DNA from: Clostridium sp. 12(A)
Lineage (GTDB): Bacteria > Bacillota > Clostridia > Lachnospirales > Lachnospiraceae
DNA length: 64,000 bases
Assembly (NCBI GenBank): GCA_000526575.1
Contig: JAGI01000002.1
Coordinates: 1,860,001-1,924,000 of the forward strand
Reading direction: 5' to 3'
In this document: one piece after another, positions 8,410 to 17,599 of the stretch
Layout: each line of letters begins with the position of its first letter
Position numbering within the stretch: the first letter of the stretch is position 1
Translations under genes and position numbers: made by a program
The notes under the pieces: generated by a model
The model's input: only the letters and a program-made list of their open reading frames with translations
Databases searched by the model: none
What the model was told of the DNA's origin: nothing

Positions 8410-9817
8410 TTATTCCCTCCTGTATCATTTCTGCATCTGATTGAGTACCATCATTTATATTATCACCATAATTACCAGTCAAAACACTTTGCAGATACTT
8501 AACAGCTACTTGTTTTAATGTTATATTTCCATTTTTTTTAGAAACCTTCAAAACATCAGAAAGTAACTGTGCTGCTCCTGCACCATACTTTAAAACTTCA
8601 CTATCAGCTGGGGTCGTAAAATACGCATCTCCTACATACCCGTACAACCAATTTCCGGCATAATCTATTTCAAAGCTTTCTCCCGTTTCCTTAGGCCACG
8701 GTGCTGCCCAAATAGAAATGCCAGAAGAAGTTGTTGTTCCTGGATATCTGAATCCTCTGGATTTAAGATCAATGGGGTTATCGGTATATACCATATTAAA
8801 AAAATTTACTAAATCATTTTTATGCTTTGTAACGGCTTCCATAGAATTTAATTCTTCTCCCATCTCTGAAAGCTCATCCATTATATTAGTACCTTTGAAC
8901 TCATTAATAATTTTCTCCATTTCCTCCGGTGGGATTTGTTTCCCTTTATACTGATCTCTCTTTTCTTTATAATATGTAAACTGCTTTTGGTACTTTTCAT
9001 ATATCCTATTCTCATACTGTGTAATAACCAAATCCATTTCTCTCAAATCATTATTCTGGAACAATCCGGCCTTTGATTTCACTGAATCTTTTGGAATCAC
9101 AGAAAGTGCCATCTGTATATTCCCCTTTATCTCCTCATCCCAGTTTAACAATTTATGAATTCGCCTATTAACTTTAGCATCCATATTTTCCAGAGCAAGT
9201 GCTATTCCAGCTTTCCCTAATTTTGCAATCCCTAACCCCATGCCCACCGCAGTTGCCATCAGTTGTTCAGCCATATTATTATTCTCGGACTTATCCTGTT
9301 TTTTCTCTGACTCTCCACTCCCAGCCTCCGGCTGCCCGGCTTCCATGATCTGTATCTCTCCCCCATACATGCAGTAGAGCTTCGCTCCCCCCATCAAAGG
9401 GCGTTCCGTTTCGGTTTCTACCCCTTCCTGACCGTGGTCCCATTCCTGGGCTATGATGCGGGGCGTGCAGACGCCTACCACCTGGGGCGTTTCACTGTCT
9501 TTCGGCTCTTCTTTCTTCTTTTTCTTACCGCCTGTAAAAAAGTTCATGACCTTGTCTGTAAATGTTTCAGGGCAGGCTTCGTCCACTGCCTTTTGAACCT
9601 TTTCAGCTTCTTCCTTGGTGCTGGGATTTTCCATACTATAACAGCCGCCAAAGCAGATTACATTGGTATCTCCCTCACAGTCTTTGATAGTCATCTGAGC
9701 CTGGCCTCTTAAAAAGACTCCATGAGTTTCAGGAAGTACCACCGCGCTTGGCCGCATGCCCATGGAGCAGGCAGAACAGGCACCGTGAACAACAAAGGTA
9801 TCATTTAATTCTGCCAT
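8381..9817 (-). CDS. PAAR-like (DUF4280) protein with C-terminal toxin-44-like domain
   Basis: Residues 1 to about 165 resemble DUF4280, the PAAR-like spike tip family (HGACSACSMGMRPS, TNVICFGGCYSMENP, MGGAKLYCMYGGEIQI), with a Lys-rich insert near 95-110. A helical middle follows. The last ~140 residues match the polymorphic toxin type 44 pattern: SGISIWAAPWPKETGESFEI, then DYAGNWLYGYVGDAYF, KYGAGAAQLLSDVL and a GDNINDGTQSDAEMIQEGI tail. It is likely the cargo-bearing tip of the injection spike, with the toxin at the C-terminus. The gene overlaps the immunity-like 177-aa gene upstream and the lipoprotein gene downstream. Toxin-44 activity is not known to me. Confidence 0.85.
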   Translation of the reverse strand: MAELNDTFVVHGACSACSMGMRPSAVVLPETHGVFLRGQAQMTIKDCEGDTNVICFGGCYSMENPSTKEEAEKVQKAVDEACPETFTDKVMNFFTGGKKKKKEEPKDSETPQVVGVCTPRIIAQEWDHGQEGVETETERPLMGGAKLYCMYGGEIQIMEAGQPEAGSGESEKKQDKSENNNMAEQLMATAVGMGLGIAKLGKAGIALALENMDAKVNRRIHKLLNWDEEIKGNIQMALSVIPKDSVKSKAGLFQNNDLREMDLVITQYENRIYEKYQKQFTYYKEKRDQYKGKQIPPEEMEKIINEFKGTNIMDELSEMGEELNSMEAVTKHKNDLVNFFNMVYTDNPIDLKSRGFRYPGTTTSSGISIWAAPWPKETGESFEIDYAGNWLYGYVGDAYFTTPADSEVLKYGAGAAQLLSDVLKVSKKNGNITLKQVAVKYLQSVLTGNYGDNINDGTQSDAEMIQEGINAHRKNNKR

Positions 9818-10338
9818 GCTCCTACCTCCACTTCTTTAAAGATGATCCCCATGACATTTCTCCGAAGAAGGCTTTCTGCCACCTCAAGACTGATCAGTGG
9901 ATTGGGGAAACGCTTGTCATTTAACAGAAACACTTTGTGATCTCCGATCTTCTCTGGATCAAGTACCAGCCGTTTTATGCTTCCATTGGTATAAAATTCG
10001 GTTTCCTCTGCAAATGCATCCAGCCGCTCTAAAAGGAGATGATGGTAAACCCAGATGGTCTCCCGTTCTTTATGGGCAATGGTAACCGTCTTAAAGACCA
10101 TGTCATCCTCATAGACATCAAATACCTTTTTCACCTGATCCGATACCAAATAGACCGGGCTCTGTATGAAATCAGGAGCCGCCTCTCCGCTGTCCTTTGT
10201 GAGATACATCATGGTAGATTCCTGAATGTCGTCTCTATCCTCTTTATAAAAAATATGCCTTGGACCATTGATATCAAAATCCCGGAAACGTATCTGGTCC
10301 TGCAAAGCTTTATCTTGTTCTATGGTAAAAAATCTCAT
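9805..10338 (-). CDS. Imm43/DUF1629-like protein, possible immunity or adaptor (177 aa)
   Basis: This soluble protein has no signal peptide. The C-terminal part (NDKRFPNPLISLEVAESLLRRN, then MGIIFKEVE) resembles the end of DUF1629 / immunity-43 proteins found beside polymorphic toxins; the match is by eye and moderate. It starts at an ATGA overlap with the pentapeptide gene and overlaps the PAAR-toxin gene by 13 bases, so translation of the three is coupled. It could neutralise the toxin in the cytoplasm before loading, or help place the toxin on the spike. Confidence 0.6.
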   Translation of the reverse strand: MRFFTIEQDKALQDQIRFRDFDINGPRHIFYKEDRDDIQESTMMYLTKDSGEAAPDFIQSPVYLVSDQVKKVFDVYEDDMVFKTVTIAHKERETIWVYHHLLLERLDAFAEETEFYTNGSIKRLVLDPEKIGDHKVFLLNDKRFPNPLISLEVAESLLRRNVMGIIFKEVEVGAWQN

Positions 10339-11306
10339 GCATTTGCCCTCCTGTCGATGAGGATGGTCTGAAGCTGTTCCGGCTCTATATGTAAGAAAGG
10401 GATATCCTTTTCCAGAAAAATGGAGTTTGATAAGTCTGCTCCGGAAAAATTATTGTCCTCCCACCGGCAGTCCACGAAATCGGCCTGGCGGATTACAGCA
10501 TTTTGAAAGCTGCACCCTTTCAAAGTACAGTTTTTAAACCGGGTTCCGGAAAGATTGGCATAATCAAAGGAAATTTGCGTTAATGTACAATTTTCAAACT
10601 GATTGAACAGAAATAATCTTTCACTGGAGTCTGAGTCCGCCACTTCCATCTCATACCAGTATTTGGAAATTAACACATCCTCCTGTTCCTTGGATTGGCG
10701 AAGGGCTCGTTCCCAGTCCTTTTGCGTCTTTTTCTCCCTGTCCACAAAGGCAATTAAGTCACTGGAATCCCGGTACTCTCCCCAGTAGATTCCCCAGGTG
10801 TCCAGCTTTGGAATCTCTATAAAGTCCTGATTTTCTTCTATATCCCTGAATAAGAAACGAAGCTCTGCTGCCAGAATCCGGTTCCATTCAATGGCGTTAT
10901 CCTGCAATATATTCTCGATATCATAGCGGTTGACCTTCCCCATATATTTTCCCGCATCTAACATAAGCCGTCCCTTCATTTCTTCTGTTATAGAGAAAAG
11001 AAATTCCAGAGAAAATGTGGTCTTAGCCGGCTCCGTATCCAGATACCATCTGGCATCCATAGCATTTAGAAGGAAACGGTATGTTCCGTTTAGTGAATCT
11101 ATGCGTAACAGGGAAACATGAAAGAACATGATTTTCTCCTTGTCAAGCCTTAGCACCTCCTCCTTAAGCTCACCAAATGCTTCCCGTATTACTTTGGCAA
11201 GCTCCTCGGAATTTTCCATAATCCCTCTATAAAATTCAAGCTTCTTCTCTTCCAGATACTCTTTTTCTTGCTCCTGGAATCGTTTCAGCGCTTCCTGTCT
11301 TGTCAT
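10335..11306 (-). CDS. Pentapeptide-repeat protein, putative effector adaptor (323 aa)
   Basis: The N-terminal ~70 residues are a charged helix likely to form a coiled coil. The middle is unassigned. The C-terminal ~80 residues carry pentapeptide repeats of the A(D/N)LSx type (YANLSGTRFKNCTLKGCSF, then AVIRQADFVDC and NFSGADLSNSIF), which fold as a right-handed beta helix. Good GGAGG site at the ATG. Pentapeptide proteins with DUF2169 act as effector chaperones in proteobacterial T6SS; I cannot see DUF2169 here, but the position between the spikes and the PAAR-toxin fits a loading adaptor. Confidence 0.75.
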   Translation of the reverse strand: MTRQEALKRFQEQEKEYLEEKKLEFYRGIMENSEELAKVIREAFGELKEEVLRLDKEKIMFFHVSLLRIDSLNGTYRFLLNAMDARWYLDTEPAKTTFSLEFLFSITEEMKGRLMLDAGKYMGKVNRYDIENILQDNAIEWNRILAAELRFLFRDIEENQDFIEIPKLDTWGIYWGEYRDSSDLIAFVDREKKTQKDWERALRQSKEQEDVLISKYWYEMEVADSDSSERLFLFNQFENCTLTQISFDYANLSGTRFKNCTLKGCSFQNAVIRQADFVDCRWEDNNFSGADLSNSIFLEKDIPFLHIEPEQLQTILIDRRANA

Positions 11307-11316
11307 ACATATCCTC

Positions 11317-12720
11317 CTAATTAACCTTTACTTCCGTCCCCTGAATATAAAGCTTTCCGTCTGTCGGCATCTTAACTGCACCGCCCTTTACACAGGTGAC
11401 CACTGCATTTTCAAGTGCCTCAAAGGATATGGCTTCTTCCGCAGTCAGCTCTAGGTTATTCGCAGCCTCGATCTGAATGGTACCCTTGGCACTTAAGGTG
11501 ACATCTCCTCCATTGCCGATTTTCACACTGGCAGCTCCCTTGCTGCTGGAGAGATAGATTCCGTCTGCGGCCAGCTTCATCTCCTGGCCGTGAGGATTGC
11601 CTAAATACTTGGTCGACGGGCTTCCCATACGGTCCGGGACACCCCCGCTTTTTCCATCATAGGAGCTGACTGCACTGACCGCAATCACATCCCGGGTATG
11701 CTTGGATGGGAAATAGATCCTCACATTATCCCCCTTCTCCGGCATATAGTACCAACCGCTGCCGTCAGGAGATGCCGATAAGGTGGAAAATGGAAACCAA
11801 TACAAATCCTTTCCTCCGTTATCTATATCCAGATGTATTTTTACCTTGGTCCCTGAGATCTCAAGGACCTTGCCATTCAGTGCTACACCAATAATGTGCA
11901 TGGGGTATCTGGATCTTTTTAGGATTCCTTCCTTCTTTTGAAGCTCCAGGCGGCAACGGATTTCCCCCCGTTCCAATTCATAGAAAAGCCGCCTGATCAC
12001 AAAGGTCTTTCCTTCTACGGTCACTTGTTCAAACATTTCAGGTACATGGTCTGTCTCCACTTCCAGAATAAGAAAGTCATTGTCGCCAACTGCTGCTCCT
12101 TCCGAGCTCCAGTAGGCGTATTCTCCCATTTCCTTTCGGTATCCGGTTCTTTGATACGCCCATTTCCCCCAAGGAATATCAGGAATTCCACCATAGAGAC
12201 TTAAGTTTTCTGATACCGTACGGCATACTAAGACTCCATGGAGCATGGACAGCATCCTTTTTAGAAACTGCCAGTCCGTTTCTTCATATTGAATCGCGAT
12301 CTCACCCAAAGGCTGATCTGGCAGGGACAGCTTCAGCTCACTTTTAGGGTACTCGGCTAAGACGGCTTTAAACAGCTGGTCATAAGTCATTGCTACATCC
12401 TGAAATGAACGGGATTTCTTTTTCTGGTCCAGGAGAATGCTTCGGCTCTTTGCCTCGGCCTCGATATTAATATTACCGCCCTCTTCCGTTATACTGACAC
12501 TGGTAAGGATTCCGGAAAATAGTGTCCTTCCTTCTTTTACAGACACGGTAATGGAATCTTGTTCGGTAAAGTCATAAAGGGCATTTTCCCCTTTTTCAGA
12601 TGATATGCTACCGCTTATTTTCAGGCTTCCGTGCTCTCCAGGTACGCAGTTTAAGGTGAGTCCGTTTAAATGTTCCACCGGAATTCCCTTGATAACGATC
12701 TGTTCCGCAGTAAATGCCAT
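11317..12720 (-). CDS. VgrG-like spike protein 2 (467 aa)
   Basis: Residues 5-260 resemble gp27-type VgrG cores, with the diagnostic IAIQYEETDWQFLKRMLS at 141-158. An OB-fold region (about 275-345) ends in GWYYMPEKGDNVRIYFPS, the same block as in the VgrG-RHS protein. The C-terminus (about 400-467) is a run of short beta strands with T/E-rich repeats (VTLSAKGTIQIEAANNLEL) typical of the gp5 beta-helix needle. It should trimerise at the tip of the tube and carry the PAAR-like protein. It lies 11 bases after the other spike gene. Strong site AGGAGG. Confidence 0.85.
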   Translation of the reverse strand: MAFTAEQIVIKGIPVEHLNGLTLNCVPGEHGSLKISGSISSEKGENALYDFTEQDSITVSVKEGRTLFSGILTSVSITEEGGNINIEAEAKSRSILLDQKKKSRSFQDVAMTYDQLFKAVLAEYPKSELKLSLPDQPLGEIAIQYEETDWQFLKRMLSMLHGVLVCRTVSENLSLYGGIPDIPWGKWAYQRTGYRKEMGEYAYWSSEGAAVGDNDFLILEVETDHVPEMFEQVTVEGKTFVIRRLFYELERGEIRCRLELQKKEGILKRSRYPMHIIGVALNGKVLEISGTKVKIHLDIDNGGKDLYWFPFSTLSASPDGSGWYYMPEKGDNVRIYFPSKHTRDVIAVSAVSSYDGKSGGVPDRMGSPSTKYLGNPHGQEMKLAADGIYLSSSKGAASVKIGNGGDVTLSAKGTIQIEAANNLELTAEEAISFEALENAVVTCVKGGAVKMPTDGKLYIQGTEVKVN

Positions 12721-12731
12721 AAAAACACCTC

Positions 12732-14180
12732 CTAATTTTCGTAAATCTCATCTCCATGAAAGTCTACTGCCCCTTTTTTTAACTCTATATCCGCTCCAGA
12801 TTGACAAGCGACCCTGACGGAAGTCTGGGACTTAATGGTCAGATCTTTTTTAGCCGTGATATTCAAGTTTTCTGCTGCCAAAATTTGAATGTCCTTTAAG
12901 GCGTTTAATACCACCTCTCCCGATTTCTTTAACAGGATACTGCCATGTCCATCTCCTGCGGCTATGAGGACACCTTCCTCTGTCATCTTTACCTGGTTTC
13001 CCTGGGCAGTCTGGATATTACGGTGGTCTGGATTTGCCATGGTATCTGAGGGGTTTCCTGGCTCCGGCTTATGCCCTTTCCCATGTGTCACCACGTAGGC
13101 CTCTTTTTCATCTGCAACCGGAAAATAAACCCGTATGCTGTCTCCTTTTTCCGGCATACAGTACCAGCCGCTTCCATCAGAGGAAGCAGCCACTGTGTAA
13201 AATGGAAACCAGTATTTTTCTCCGCTCCCAGCAGCTATCGCCATGTTTACCTGTACCTGATTCCTTTTTACAGCAGCTATGGTTCCCTCCAGGGATACAC
13301 CCGTGATTCTTCCGTTGTAATAGGAAAGAAGTTTAAGGCTCTCTCTCTGGCGCAGGCAGTATCGGTTCAGTAAAAGACCTTCCTTAAGAGTCCGCTTAGC
13401 CGATTCCACAAACCAGGAACTGCCCTTGTAGGTGATCTGGCTGCCAATGGCTGCAATGTCATAGGAAGTCAATTCGTAAACTGCATTTTGAGAGCGGGTC
13501 AGGTTTTGACATCCATTTTCCTTCATTGCCTCAAGATAGATAAAATCCTGAGACAGGGAAAAGGGAAGTTTATTCCAGTCCCTGCTTTCAGGCTTTGGAG
13601 AAAGCCCGGCTTCAAATCGAATATCCGGAAATGCAGGGTCCGGGTATAGGTGTTCCTGATACTTTGATAAAAAACGTTTTAAAAACTCCCAATCCGTCTC
13701 CTCATACTGAACCACAAGCTGCCCGATGGGGATATCCGGAATATGGACTGCATGGTCGGAGCCTGAATAAGTACTCATGACAAGACGTACCAGTTCATGA
13801 ACTCCCATTTGTGGGTTTTGAAAGATTCGTTTTTTTCGTTCCACGTCCATTTGACAGGTTCCATCAAGTGCCTTTATCCGTACGACCAGCTCATCTCCAT
13901 CCCGGTCCATGGCTATGTCCTTTAATACACCATAAAACAGCACCTTGTCCTTATTGTCTTTTTTATAGACCAGGGATATGGTATCCTCAATCTCATGAAA
14001 TGCGTTTTCACTGGTGTCACTGTTTAAGACTGCCTCTACAAAAAGACTGGCATGCTCTCCCGGCGCTTCCTTAATCTCAATGCTACGAAAATAAGCGATT
14101 CCTATGGCCCCTAAATATAGGTCCTTGTAGGTAATCGCTCCATTGTCATTTTCCTGTTTTATCCCCGGTTTCTTCTCCAA
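12732..14180 (-). CDS. VgrG-like spike protein 1 (about 482 aa)
   Basis: Paralogue of the neighbouring spike with the same architecture: a gp27-like core with VVQYEETDWEFLKRFLSK, an OB-like region ending GWYCMPEKGDSIRVYFP, and a C-terminal beta-strand repeat (GSILLKKSGEVVLNALKDI). The start is uncertain: no in-frame ATG lies near the expected N-terminus. The chosen TTG at 14180 has GGAGAAGGGGG at good spacing and lies inside the end of the previous gene; an upstream TTG at 14219 is possible. Two spike genes plus the VgrG-RHS fusion suggest alternative or mixed spikes. Confidence 0.8.
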   Translation of the reverse strand: MEKKPGIKQENDNGAITYKDLYLGAIGIAYFRSIEIKEAPGEHASLFVEAVLNSDTSENAFHEIEDTISLVYKKDNKDKVLFYGVLKDIAMDRDGDELVVRIKALDGTCQMDVERKKRIFQNPQMGVHELVRLVMSTYSGSDHAVHIPDIPIGQLVVQYEETDWEFLKRFLSKYQEHLYPDPAFPDIRFEAGLSPKPESRDWNKLPFSLSQDFIYLEAMKENGCQNLTRSQNAVYELTSYDIAAIGSQITYKGSSWFVESAKRTLKEGLLLNRYCLRQRESLKLLSYYNGRITGVSLEGTIAAVKRNQVQVNMAIAAGSGEKYWFPFYTVAASSDGSGWYCMPEKGDSIRVYFPVADEKEAYVVTHGKGHKPEPGNPSDTMANPDHRNIQTAQGNQVKMTEEGVLIAAGDGHGSILLKKSGEVVLNALKDIQILAAENLNITAKKDLTIKSQTSVRVACQSGADIELKKGAVDFHGDEIYEN

Positions 14181-14808
14181 AAAGACCGCCCCCTTCTCCG
14201 TCTGTAAACCACTGGTCAAGTGCCATCACCATTGCTTCCAAAATGATTCCGTAGGTATCCTTATCTTCTTTCAGGCAATTATAATTTCCTGAAATCGTCT
14301 GTTCCTTTCCTTTTTTCCGAAATATGATATTGTAAAGCCAGCCTTCCCCGGTGGGTACCTCAAAGCAAAGGTATTCCAGGGCTTTCAGCTGTTGTTTTTT
14401 TCCCACCTTGGCATGAAGACCGCTGGATGCCATGCCATTTACAAGCTGATTCTCCCATTTTTGAAAGGGAACCGGCTTTACCTGTTTCTTCGGCCAGGAG
14501 AGAATCTGGCTGACTTGTCTGTTATGGTTGACATAAATCACTCCCTCCTCTTCCTCTTTGGAAGCCTCATAGAAGTTTTTAAATACCATCATGGGAATGT
14601 TCTGATTGGTATAGACACGTGGTTCGAATTCCAGATGCTCTTCGTTTGGAAGGCGCAGCTCACCCATTAAAACGCCTTGTAAGGCATCTTCCAGCTCCAG
14701 CTTTTCTTCTTGGTTCTCCTCCTGGCTTCTCTTAGAAGCCTCCCGTTCCTCTTTTTCCTTTTGCCTTCTGGCTCGCTCCATAAGTGCTATTTTTTCGTCA
14801 AGATACAT
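14146..14808 (-). CDS. Conserved-looking CIS operon protein, possible adaptor (220 aa)
   Basis: I do not recognise the family. Residues 1-45 are a very charged helix (ARRQKEKEEREASKRSQEE). The rest looks alpha/beta, with YLCFEVPTGEGWLYNIIFRK and a final helix (YGIILEAMVMALDQWF). It is soluble, with AGGAGG at the ATG. It lies between the baseplate-like genes and the first spike gene, and the spike gene starts inside it. Helix-rich small proteins at this position in other systems are spike adaptors or chaperones, so that is the likeliest role, weakly supported. Confidence 0.65.
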   Translation of the reverse strand: MYLDEKIALMERARRQKEKEEREASKRSQEENQEEKLELEDALQGVLMGELRLPNEEHLEFEPRVYTNQNIPMMVFKNFYEASKEEEEGVIYVNHNRQVSQILSWPKKQVKPVPFQKWENQLVNGMASSGLHAKVGKKQQLKALEYLCFEVPTGEGWLYNIIFRKKGKEQTISGNYNCLKEDKDTYGIILEAMVMALDQWFTDGEGGGLFGEETGDKTGK

Positions 14809-14821
14809 GGTAATCCTCCTT

Positions 14822-15598
14822 TTATAAAAGCATCATGCCTCGTTTTCCTTGATTCCCCTGCGTTCTTTTTATCTCTCCGCTTCTTCTGGTTCTTAAAACC
14901 TCCAGGAGCCCATTGTATATATCCAGATTGCTTTTTCCTGAGTAATCCTCTTCCAGCTTTGCAAATAAGTATTCCAGGATAAACTCGGATGCCACCAGCC
15001 CATGACTGGACAAAGCCGTGGCAGAAAAGCTGATATCAAAAGGGTCTGTAGAACCGCTTCTTAAAATTTCCCTGGAAAATTGCCTGATCATGCAAGGATT
15101 TAAGGTGGTTCCACCGGGAGCCCCATAAGGCTGATTTATGATGTTTATTGTATCAAATCCCGTGGAATAATCCTGAAAGTTTTCGTGGCTGTCACGAAGT
15201 CTTGCTCCCTCCTGAAGGCGGAATCTGCAGAGCTCCATCTCGCAGGAGGGATCCGGTTTCTTATCTTCTAAAAAGATTCTAGTGTTTGCAGTAATTCTCC
15301 CTGCCTCCCTGATTTCCGCCATGAACTGGACCTTTAAAAAACGGACCTTATCCTCTGCTTTACATTCCATGACAAAGGGCTGCTCCATGAAATAAAGATT
15401 TTTCTTCCATAAAATCATTCCGGAATCAATGGTGAGCCTATGGTTATCCCAGGTAATCCCACAGCCGCTGATGACTCCGTCGCCGTACTCCTTTAATGAC
15501 AGCTCCAGAAAATTCTTTGGATAATCTCTCAGCTTATCAAGCATCTCTACCCTTAGCAGCCGCTTTTTTTCAAATTGGGGATAATCGTATTGAAACAT
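14822..15598 (-). CDS. Putative baseplate component (258 aa)
   Basis: Start chosen at ATG 15598, which has GGAGGG at the right distance; the longer frame would need a GTG overlapping the previous gene. The protein is mostly beta (WDNHRLTIDSGMILWKKNLYF, then KVRFLKVQFMAEI). It includes a QPYGAPGGTTLNPCMIRQF segment resembling phage or CIS tail wedge and fibre-base proteins. No signal peptide or membrane segment. Its place between a baseplate-like gene and the spikes supports a structural role. The specific baseplate part is not assigned. Confidence 0.6.
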   Translation of the reverse strand: MFQYDYPQFEKKRLLRVEMLDKLRDYPKNFLELSLKEYGDGVISGCGITWDNHRLTIDSGMILWKKNLYFMEQPFVMECKAEDKVRFLKVQFMAEIREAGRITANTRIFLEDKKPDPSCEMELCRFRLQEGARLRDSHENFQDYSTGFDTINIINQPYGAPGGTTLNPCMIRQFSREILRSGSTDPFDISFSATALSSHGLVASEFILEYLFAKLEEDYSGKSNLDIYNGLLEVLRTRRSGEIKRTQGNQGKRGMMLL

Positions 15599-15612
15599 TC
15601 CCTTTCCCTCCG

Positions 15613-16308
15613 TCAGCACAAAATAATTTCATCCATGGACATGGTCTCTTCCATGCCCATGATTCCAAAGTGATACTCATAATATATTTCTACGTGATAT
15701 GGAATCTCCACAAACATCTTAATTAAAAATCTCATTTTATCTTCCAGAACTTTGTCCTTTTTCCTGCCGATATAAACCAGTAGTTCAAAGGAATTCTGAT
15801 TGCTTAGATACACAATGTTATTTGGAATCAGAGTTTCCATCATGTCCTTGAAAATATCCAGAGAACTTCCGGTCTCATACTGCTTTAACAGTCCGCTCAG
15901 TATAAACTCTCTTTCATCCCGGCTGAATAAAGCTATGGCTTCCCTGGCATCTGATCCAAATGCATCTCCCATAAAATCCTCGTACAAAAGCTTTTTATAA
16001 TATTCTTCTCTTGTCATTCCAGACAAAGCATCGTTTTGTGCCAGCATGTGAAAGATGAGATGAAAGAGATTTTCCCGAAGCTTTGGAAATTCCTCCAGAT
16101 CCGGTCGGAAAAAATCTTTAAAAATATGATAAAACCGATAGTAGGGGTTAATTTCCACCACAGCATTTTCTTCTATAGATTCCTGGTTTAAATACGGCAT
16201 GGCCAGTTCCATATAGGCGCTGAATTCATCTGGCATCTGGTAACGTATGGAATGCTCCGGTAAACCCTGCTCTCTCAGCTTTAGCATCACTTCCCATAAA
16301 TAGTTCAT
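15613..16308 (-). CDS. Putative baseplate component (231 aa)
   Basis: The ATG at 16308 overlaps the previous stop as ATGA and has GCGGAGG nine bases upstream, so this start is preferred over the longer frame. The sequence is rich in aromatic and acidic residues and ends MFVEIPYHVEIYYEYHFGIM, reminiscent of short tail or baseplate proteins. Helical middle, no membrane segment. It is tightly coupled to the 429-aa protein before and the 258-aa protein after, so the three probably form one subcomplex. Confidence 0.6.
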   Translation of the reverse strand: MNYLWEVMLKLREQGLPEHSIRYQMPDEFSAYMELAMPYLNQESIEENAVVEINPYYRFYHIFKDFFRPDLEEFPKLRENLFHLIFHMLAQNDALSGMTREEYYKKLLYEDFMGDAFGSDAREAIALFSRDEREFILSGLLKQYETGSSLDIFKDMMETLIPNNIVYLSNQNSFELLVYIGRKKDKVLEDKMRFLIKMFVEIPYHVEIYYEYHFGIMGMEETMSMDEIILC

Positions 16309-17594
16309 ACAAGCTTTCCTCCGCATTCATATTCCGGGTATAATTCCTGTACCTCTGAGGTGACAAAGCTCGCCAGATCTCTTAGGAGCCACCGCTCCTT
16401 TCCCCTTGGCTTAAAATAGATTAAAAGTCTTTTCTTTCCCTTCCGGTCTCTGATCTCATCTTCCATGAAAAAGTTCATGGGATAAGTTTCCTGCTGTTCC
16501 CCATTCTCTTCTTCCAGCACGCAATCCTGATATTCTATGTACTCTTCAAGGCCAAATCCACGGATAAACCGCTCAAGCTCTCCCTTTGTCTTTACCATCT
16601 GCCCTGTTTTTCCCTGGAACCGTTCGGCAAATCCGTCTTTTCTCAAATTCTCCATAACCGGATACGTATAGCGGTCGATTCTGTGATCCGTGCCTCCGCG
16701 AATCATATAAACATCCCACTTTTTGGCATTGGCTACCTTACCAGTGACAAGAAGCTTTTCCCCACTCTGTCTTACACTGCGGATTCCTGCCTTTTCTTCC
16801 ACCAGATAGGCATGACCGCTGCCATAGTCCCGAATGGAAATCACGTGCTCATAATTTTCATGATCCCTGCAGGCCACTGGAAAGCCAACGCTTTCCAGTT
16901 TAAGATGCCAAACGTTCCAGATTGGAATCATATCGTAATGGACAAATCGGTTGTATTCCCCAAAATCTCCGCCAAAATTAGTGACTGGCTCATCATCAGC
17001 TGCCTCATCTGGGATTGCAGTGATACATATATCCGCCATTTTAAACAGATAAGGGGCATTTAGTGTTTTCCAGGGAATCCCATTCTTCATAAACAGATGG
17101 TATAAGTGCTCCAGTTTGTCTAGGTAACGTTTGCTTGGCTCCAGATGGATCTCTACGGGGTACTCTTTTCCTGCTTTTAAGATTCCCGTAAAGCCTTCCT
17201 GGTTTTTAAATACCTCTCTCACTTCCAGAGCGTCACATTGGAGAAATACGGTTGCCACCCGAAATTTCCCCTCCTCTTTGAGTTTCTTTCTCACATCCGC
17301 AATTTCATAAACAGGGGTTTCCATATCTTCGGCCCACATAGGTGACATTAAGTGGTGGGACTGGTCAAGATATGACCGTTCCATAAGACCTGTGCGGATT
17401 AAGTAGCGGTTGATATCATATACCAGGTCATTCATGACCCGTTCTTCCAGCATTTGATACATTCGGATATTGGTCTCATATAGCTCCAAGAATACTCCCT
17501 CCATCAGATTTTTAAAGGTAATCCTCTCCTTTAGATCACCAATGGACTGAATTTCCTCCCGGATCATTGCCTTCATCTCTTCGATCTGGTCCAT
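16305..17594 (-). CDS. Putative baseplate protein (429 aa)
   Basis: I cannot name the family. The N-terminal 60 residues are helical (IREEIQSIGDLKERITFKNL). The rest is mixed beta with YNRFVHYDMIPIWNVWHLKLE near the centre and a basic C-terminus (LLIYFKPRGKERWLLRDL). Length and position after the Hsp70-like gene and before two smaller structural-looking proteins match the TssK/TssF/TssG zone of T6SS loci, but I see no diagnostic motif for any one of them. Confidence 0.6.
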   Translation of the reverse strand: MDQIEEMKAMIREEIQSIGDLKERITFKNLMEGVFLELYETNIRMYQMLEERVMNDLVYDINRYLIRTGLMERSYLDQSHHLMSPMWAEDMETPVYEIADVRKKLKEEGKFRVATVFLQCDALEVREVFKNQEGFTGILKAGKEYPVEIHLEPSKRYLDKLEHLYHLFMKNGIPWKTLNAPYLFKMADICITAIPDEAADDEPVTNFGGDFGEYNRFVHYDMIPIWNVWHLKLESVGFPVACRDHENYEHVISIRDYGSGHAYLVEEKAGIRSVRQSGEKLLVTGKVANAKKWDVYMIRGGTDHRIDRYTYPVMENLRKDGFAERFQGKTGQMVKTKGELERFIRGFGLEEYIEYQDCVLEEENGEQQETYPMNFFMEDEIRDRKGKKRLLIYFKPRGKERWLLRDLASFVTSEVQELYPEYECGGKLV

Positions 17595-17599
17595 TAAAG

